From NCBI GenBank assembly GCA_030544235.1, contig CM060475.1, positions 2,131,920-2,195,919 on the forward strand: a stretch of 64,000 nt of DNA. The letters are read 5' to 3'. This DNA comes from Lepturacanthus savala (taxonomy: Eukaryota > Chordata > Actinopteri > Scombriformes > Trichiuridae). The stretch's first letter is position 1. Every line of letters begins with the position of its first letter. Both the position numbers and the translations under genes were made by a program. Positions 62,442-64,000 of the stretch are shown here, piece after piece. Below the pieces are notes generated by a model. It had not been told where the DNA came from and ran no database searches. It worked only from the letters and a program-made list of their open reading frames with translations.

Positions 62442-64000
62442 TCAGCCGGACGTGAGTTTTGGACCATTTTCCTGACAGATCCATCAGGCTGCTCAAGGAG
62501 TCAGAGTAATTTAAAGACAGCACAGTAGTACTGGGAACAGCTTGGTGTAGCTGCATTCATGCATCCAAGGTCTCAGTTAGACTGAAAAAAACCTTGAATC
62601 TGAAAATTAGACCCATAAATATAACGGGTGTACAAAATCAGTTTAATAGAGTAAATTTATATAGTGTTGATTTGACAGGTTGGTGATTAAAATCTGTTAC
62701 TTTTCACTTTACAACGTCTGTTTTGTTCAATTTGCAGCATCTTGTAAAAAAAAAAAAGCCTTGAAGCCATATTGTAAATCTTTTGTCGTTTACAGGCCAG
62801 CGAATGTTTTAGCCAAAAGCTTAGAAACACGGAAGTCTGTGACTCCAAGGCTCCGAGGCTGTTACTAAACAACAATGGACGGCTTCCTATGTTTTTTTTT
62901 TCGGCAGAAGATAAGCAGCGCTATTCTGGGGCCGCCGTTGACGGATATCATGGACGCATCTACGTGCATGTGTCCTTGGTCCCGGCCACTTTCCTCGGGG
63001 CAGAGATGCACTTTACAGATGTTGTGTGTCATGTTTAAAGCAGGTCCTGGCCTTGGCCTTGGGTCTGTTTATACAAGAGTTCCCTAGAGCAAGTTGGGTC
63101 TTGTAAAGGTCAAAGGGCAAGCTGTCCGTCAGGGATTTGATGAGCACTTAGAGAAGCTACTACAGTACTTGTGAAGCCAGAAGAAGCATTATTGTCCATT
63201 CTTTTAAGCATGAATGTATATTTCTTAGAACCATGCATATTAATAAATCTACAATCCTCATTTTCGATGTTGTCAGAACACTATGCACTGTACCTTTAAG
63301 TCTAAGACTAAGCTGTGTTTTTATTTCTTATCAGTAAAGTGTTGAGACCTGAGAAACTGGCAGCTCACCTGTTTGAGGTGGATGAAGATGTGGAAAAAGA
63401 CGAGGTAAGTTGGTCGCTTTAATTCCATTCCTCTTTCTCTTTTATCTAATGTTCTGTTTCCTGGAGGAGCCAACGTCATTGTCCTGCAGCGTCTTAAGAG
63501 CACATCCCTTCCCAATAATTGCCTTACGTCAGGCATTAATTAACCAAAGGGCCATTGACCTTTAATGAACATGTTGTCACAGCTGAAATCCCCTGAGTTT
63601 AGAGAAGTGCGGTGGTCTGAACAGCTTCATCTTCTTCTCCCCGCCACTCAGCGGATTTTTAAGCACAAAGGAAAGTGCGTAAACTAAATTCTCACCGTGG
63701 TGCATGTGTGTTTTGATGTCTCCGTTCTGCAGGACACGGCTTCTCTCGGCTCTCAGAAGGGAGGAGTGTCCAAACACGGCTGGCTGTACAAAGGCAACAT
63801 GAACAGTGCAATCAGTGTCACTATGCGAGTGGGTACAGTGACATCTTTAACTGCTAGAGGCAACACAACCTCTTTCTAATGTTGATTTTAACTGTAATAT
63901 GCCAGGACATAGCTTTTCTATAACATTTATTTAGTTTTTCCTTAACATTAAGATATAATGAGGATGTATTTTACATGATTACAGCTGTTGTCATTCATTA
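39170..64000 (+). CDS. dock9: dock9 (zizimin-1), 5' portion; continues past the right edge
   Basis: DOCK-D family guanine-nucleotide exchange factor that activates Cdc42. Coding exons are 39170-39283 (1a) or 49064-49225 (1b) or 54107-54223 (1c), then 56435-56551, 60324-60413, 62294-62376, 63335-63404 and 63733-63828. With 1a this gives 190 residues. The protein matches DOCK9 better than DOCK10 or DOCK11: exon 1a has ARKFTRGLNKPGTAAELRQS, and exon 6 has ASLGSQKGG and GWLYKGNMNSAISVTMR, the opening strand of the PH domain. The DHR1 and catalytic DHR2 domains lie outside the window. The N-terminal part is reported in the family to autoinhibit DHR2. All junctions keep phase. Paralogue a/b not resolved. 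Confidence 0.93.
39541..39568. repeat. (AC)n microsatellite
   Basis: AC dinucleotides with one CG change, in dock9 intron 1. Confidence 0.9.
41584..41647. repeat. inverted repeat with 10-bp perfect arms
   Basis: GGTGTCCCGG (41584-41593) pairs exactly with CCGGGACACC (41638-41647), loop 44 bp. Allowing a 4-base bulge, the arms lengthen to 13 bp (GATGGT...GTCCCGG). The surroundings are rich in TAAT-type homeodomain core motifs. Confidence 0.7.
42551..42800. repeat. interspersed repeat copy 1 (partner at 52066-52410)
   Basis: Shares long blocks with the second copy, among them GAGCAAACACATTGTAC, GGTTACACTGGACTGATAGT and TAGAGTGTATTTCTGATTAG. Non-coding and of unknown family. Confidence 0.85.
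43384..43800 (+). pseudogene. decayed Tc1/mariner-like transposase fragment
   Basis: Reading across frames gives typical Tc1 blocks: RISAQVVRKRLREAHLHAAR, AHLRWPLALFRGV, VFFTDESWFPLYRTDGRQR and VGEWFPEVDAANR. They lie in correct Tc1 order but in different frames with in-frame stops, so the gene is dead. DES in FFTDESWF is the second catalytic acidic position region of the DDE domain. The N-terminal DNA-binding part and the terminal inverted repeats were not found. It is a cut-and-paste DNA transposon relic of a kind abundant in fish. Confidence 0.8.
44052..44253 (-). mobile_element. SINE-like element in reverse orientation
   Basis: Read on the minus strand it begins GGGGGCAGCTGTGGCTCAGA, whose TGGCTCAGAGG fits the pol III box A consensus. 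It then reads through an eroded box B region and CTTTGGGCAAGATACTTGAC, and ends with GATATATAAATGCAGCCTA-like sequence. This is the layout of common teleost tRNA-derived SINEs. No clear target-site duplication seen. Confidence 0.6.
48340..49063 (+). promoter_or_regulatory. upstream region of dock9 first exon 1b
   Basis: Purine-rich (GGGAGG, GAGA) sequence with a TG repeat at 48439-48464, directly before exon 1b. An ATG at 49033 lies out of frame 31 bases before the exon 1b start and its reading frame runs past it. The promoter role is inferred from the presence of a separate first exon. Confidence 0.4.
48439..48464. repeat. (GT)n microsatellite
   Basis: Thirteen GT repeats upstream of dock9 exon 1b. 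Confidence 0.9.
49064..49225 (+). CDS. dock9: dock9 alternative first coding exon 1b, MGCTTS N terminus
   Basis: 54 codons from ATG at 49064 (GCCATGG, near-ideal context) to TTAL..., ending CTCTG|GTAAAA in phase 0, the same phase as exons 1a and 1c, so it splices correctly to exon 2. The start MGCTTSVVLLEG has Gly2 and Ser6, fitting the N-myristoylation consensus, and Cys3 as a palmitoylation candidate. An acidic stretch GALEEEEET follows. The donor is followed by a run of A and lacks G at +5, so it is weak. No transcript evidence is available here. Phase, Kozak context and exon-like composition support it. Confidence 0.7.
52066..52410. repeat. interspersed repeat copy 2 (partner at 42551-42800)
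   Basis: Same orientation and order of blocks as copy 1, with about 90 bp of extra sequence near its start (52085-52170). Ends in A-rich sequence. Confidence 0.8.
53641..53703. repeat. (AC)31 microsatellite
   Basis: 63 bp of uninterrupted AC, in dock9 intron 1. Confidence 0.95.
53828..53851. repeat. (AC)12 microsatellite
   Basis: Uninterrupted AC repeat about 255 bp before exon 1c's upstream reading frame. Confidence 0.9.
53852..54106 (+). promoter_or_regulatory. upstream region and 5' UTR of dock9 first exon 1c
   Basis: Lies directly before exon 1c. It contains a six-codon upstream ORF (54038-54058, ATG to TGA) in strong context GCCATGG, ending 48 bases before the main ATG. The promoter role is inferred. 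Confidence 0.45.
54107..54223 (+). CDS. dock9: dock9 alternative first coding exon 1c
   Basis: 39 codons from ATG at 54107 (GCCGCCATGC) encoding MQGRAGKAPKREMVIESPQQ, then YKSLAEIEAEVEAGSQVAA. It ends GCAGCG|GTAAGT, a strong donor, in phase 0 with exon 2. It gives a basic then acidic, probably helical N terminus in place of the KFTR block. Different sequence but the same splice phase as 1a and 1b supports a real alternative start. Not confirmed by transcripts. Confidence 0.75.
55296..55459 (-). mobile_element. MITE relic related to 18700-18860
   Basis: Shares TTTTATATCACTGG, GGAGTTATGGACTG and AAAACAGTT blocks with the relic in bmpr2 intron 6 and ends near CCAGCTGCAATC. Degenerate. Confidence 0.45.
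56435..56551 (+). CDS. dock9: dock9 exon 2 (first common exon)
   Basis: 39 codons, phase 0 at both ends, acceptor CTGCTCCTTTAG. Encodes VKPKIIEPLDYENVLIQRKT and QIISDVLRDMLQFPPEDFQ, matching the EPLDYENV block near the N terminus of DOCK-D proteins. All three first exons join here. Confidence 0.95.
56552..60323 (+). other. dock9 intron 2
   Basis: 3.8 kb. Contains a TG repeat (57930-57965) and, at about 60000-60155, a degenerate SINE-like tail (TGTCCTTGAGCAGGGCA; GGGGATCAATAAAAT). Nothing else named. Confidence 0.75.
57930..57965. repeat. (TG)n microsatellite
   Basis: TG repeat with one GGG interruption in dock9 intron 2. Confidence 0.9.
60324..60413 (+). CDS. dock9: dock9 exon 3
   Basis: 30 codons, phase 0, acceptor CTGTCTCCTCAG, donor CAAGAG|GTAAAA. 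Encodes ISTLRRQGRTLYSTVPENAE and KEAHSLFVQE, the STVP...A...SLFV block of DOCK9/11. Confidence 0.95.
60414..62293 (+). other. dock9 intron 3 with SINE insertion
   Basis: 1.9 kb. Ordinary sequence except a 363-bp SINE near its 3' end (61865-62227), which leaves only 53 bp of host intron sequence between the second target-site copy and exon 4. Confidence 0.85.
61852..62240 (+). mobile_element. tRNA-headed SINE with 13-bp target-site duplication
   Basis: The body 61865-62227 is flanked by identical 13-bp copies of ACAAACCCAAACT (61852-61864 and 62228-62240), so it is a true retroposed insertion. The head GGCGCAGGGGTTAGCGCTGT carries a box A-like segment at about 61881-61893, and GGTTCAAGACC at 61915-61925 is a perfect pol III box B. 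The body has GTGGAGTTTGCATGTTCTCC and CTAAATTGCCCGTAGGTGTG, sequence seen throughout teleost genomes. The tail is a short (TGAC)n run. The exact duplication suggests a fairly recent insertion. Family name not assigned. Confidence 0.9.
62294..62376 (+). CDS. dock9: dock9 exon 4
   Basis: 83 nt, acceptor GTCTCTGCAG. Encodes CIKTYKSDWHVVNYKYEEYS and GDFRQLP, then two bases of an Asn codon finished by exon 5. The HVVNYKYE...SG.FR block is shared by DOCK-D members. The donor GTGAGT merges into a TG microsatellite. Confidence 0.95.
62377..62439. repeat. (TG)n microsatellite overlapping the exon 4 donor
   Basis: Begins at the GT of the splice donor itself and runs for 63 bp, with a second GTGAGT copy 16 bp downstream. 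Confidence 0.95.
62440..63334 (+). other. rest of dock9 intron 4
   Basis: About 0.9 kb without recognisable elements. Acceptor TTCTTATCAG. Confidence 0.8.
63335..63404 (+). CDS. dock9: dock9 exon 5
   Basis: 70 nt. Completes Asn, then encodes KVLRPEKLAAHLFEVDEDVE and KDE. Donor GACGAG|GTAAGT, phase 0. The DED.EKDE acidic segment precedes the PH domain in DOCK9 and DOCK11. Confidence 0.94.
63405..63732 (+). other. dock9 intron 5 (328 bp)
   Basis: Donor GTAAGT, acceptor CCGTTCTGCAG. Nothing else seen. Confidence 0.9.
63733..63828 (+). CDS. dock9: dock9 exon 6 (start of PH domain), last exon in window
   Basis: 32 codons, phase 0. Encodes DTASLGSQKGGVSKHGWLYK and GNMNSAISVTMR. KHGWLYKGN is the first strand of the PH domain; ASLGSQKGG and NSAISVTM identify DOCK9 rather than DOCK10/11. 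Donor CGA|GTGGGT. The gene continues beyond 64000. Confidence 0.95.

Overview
The window is vertebrate nuclear DNA, almost certainly from a teleost fish. It has spliced genes with GT-AG introns, abundant CA/TG microsatellites, CpG-rich promoter patches, a tRNA-headed SINE with a clean target-site duplication, a dead Tc1-like transposase and fish-style MITE relics. There are no prokaryotic operons, rRNAs or CRISPR arrays. Two genes can be read exon by exon by joining splice sites in phase.

Layout. 1-2710 is a 19-bp minisatellite that runs off the left edge. 2726-9313 is mostly non-coding. It holds CpG-rich patches (about 2890-3050, 5365-5880, 7068-7230), a 65-bp TA run, a ~190-bp direct repeat and the presumed 3' UTR of the next gene. 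9314-36655 on the minus strand is a complete BMP type II receptor gene (bmpr2; a or b paralogue not resolved). Its 13 coding exons sum to 3195 nt, giving 1064 residues plus stop. It encodes signal peptide, ten-cysteine ectodomain, one membrane segment, Ser/Thr kinase and a long cytoplasmic tail. 36656-39169 is the shared upstream interval. From 39170 to the right edge, plus strand, lies the 5' part of dock9 (zizimin-1, a Cdc42 exchange factor). It has three alternative first coding exons (39170, 49064, 54107), all ending in phase 0, followed by five common exons that reach the start of the PH domain. The gene continues beyond the window.

The genes are arranged head to head with 2.5 kb between their start codons. 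BMPR2 receives BMP signals at the cell surface and DOCK9 activates Cdc42 at membranes. Nothing in the sequence shows a shared function beyond possible co-regulation from the interval between them.

Most notable observations: (i) three dock9 N termini, one starting MGCTTS, a likely myristoylation/palmitoylation signal; (ii) CA/TG microsatellites directly after five of the 20 splice donors read; (iii) a minisatellite of 142 full units without any net length change, with one variant confined to its interior and a perfect hairpin at its end; (iv) a SINE inserted 54 bp before a dock9 exon. I found no wholly new biological system. The three-promoter dock9 layout and the donor-linked microsatellites come closest.
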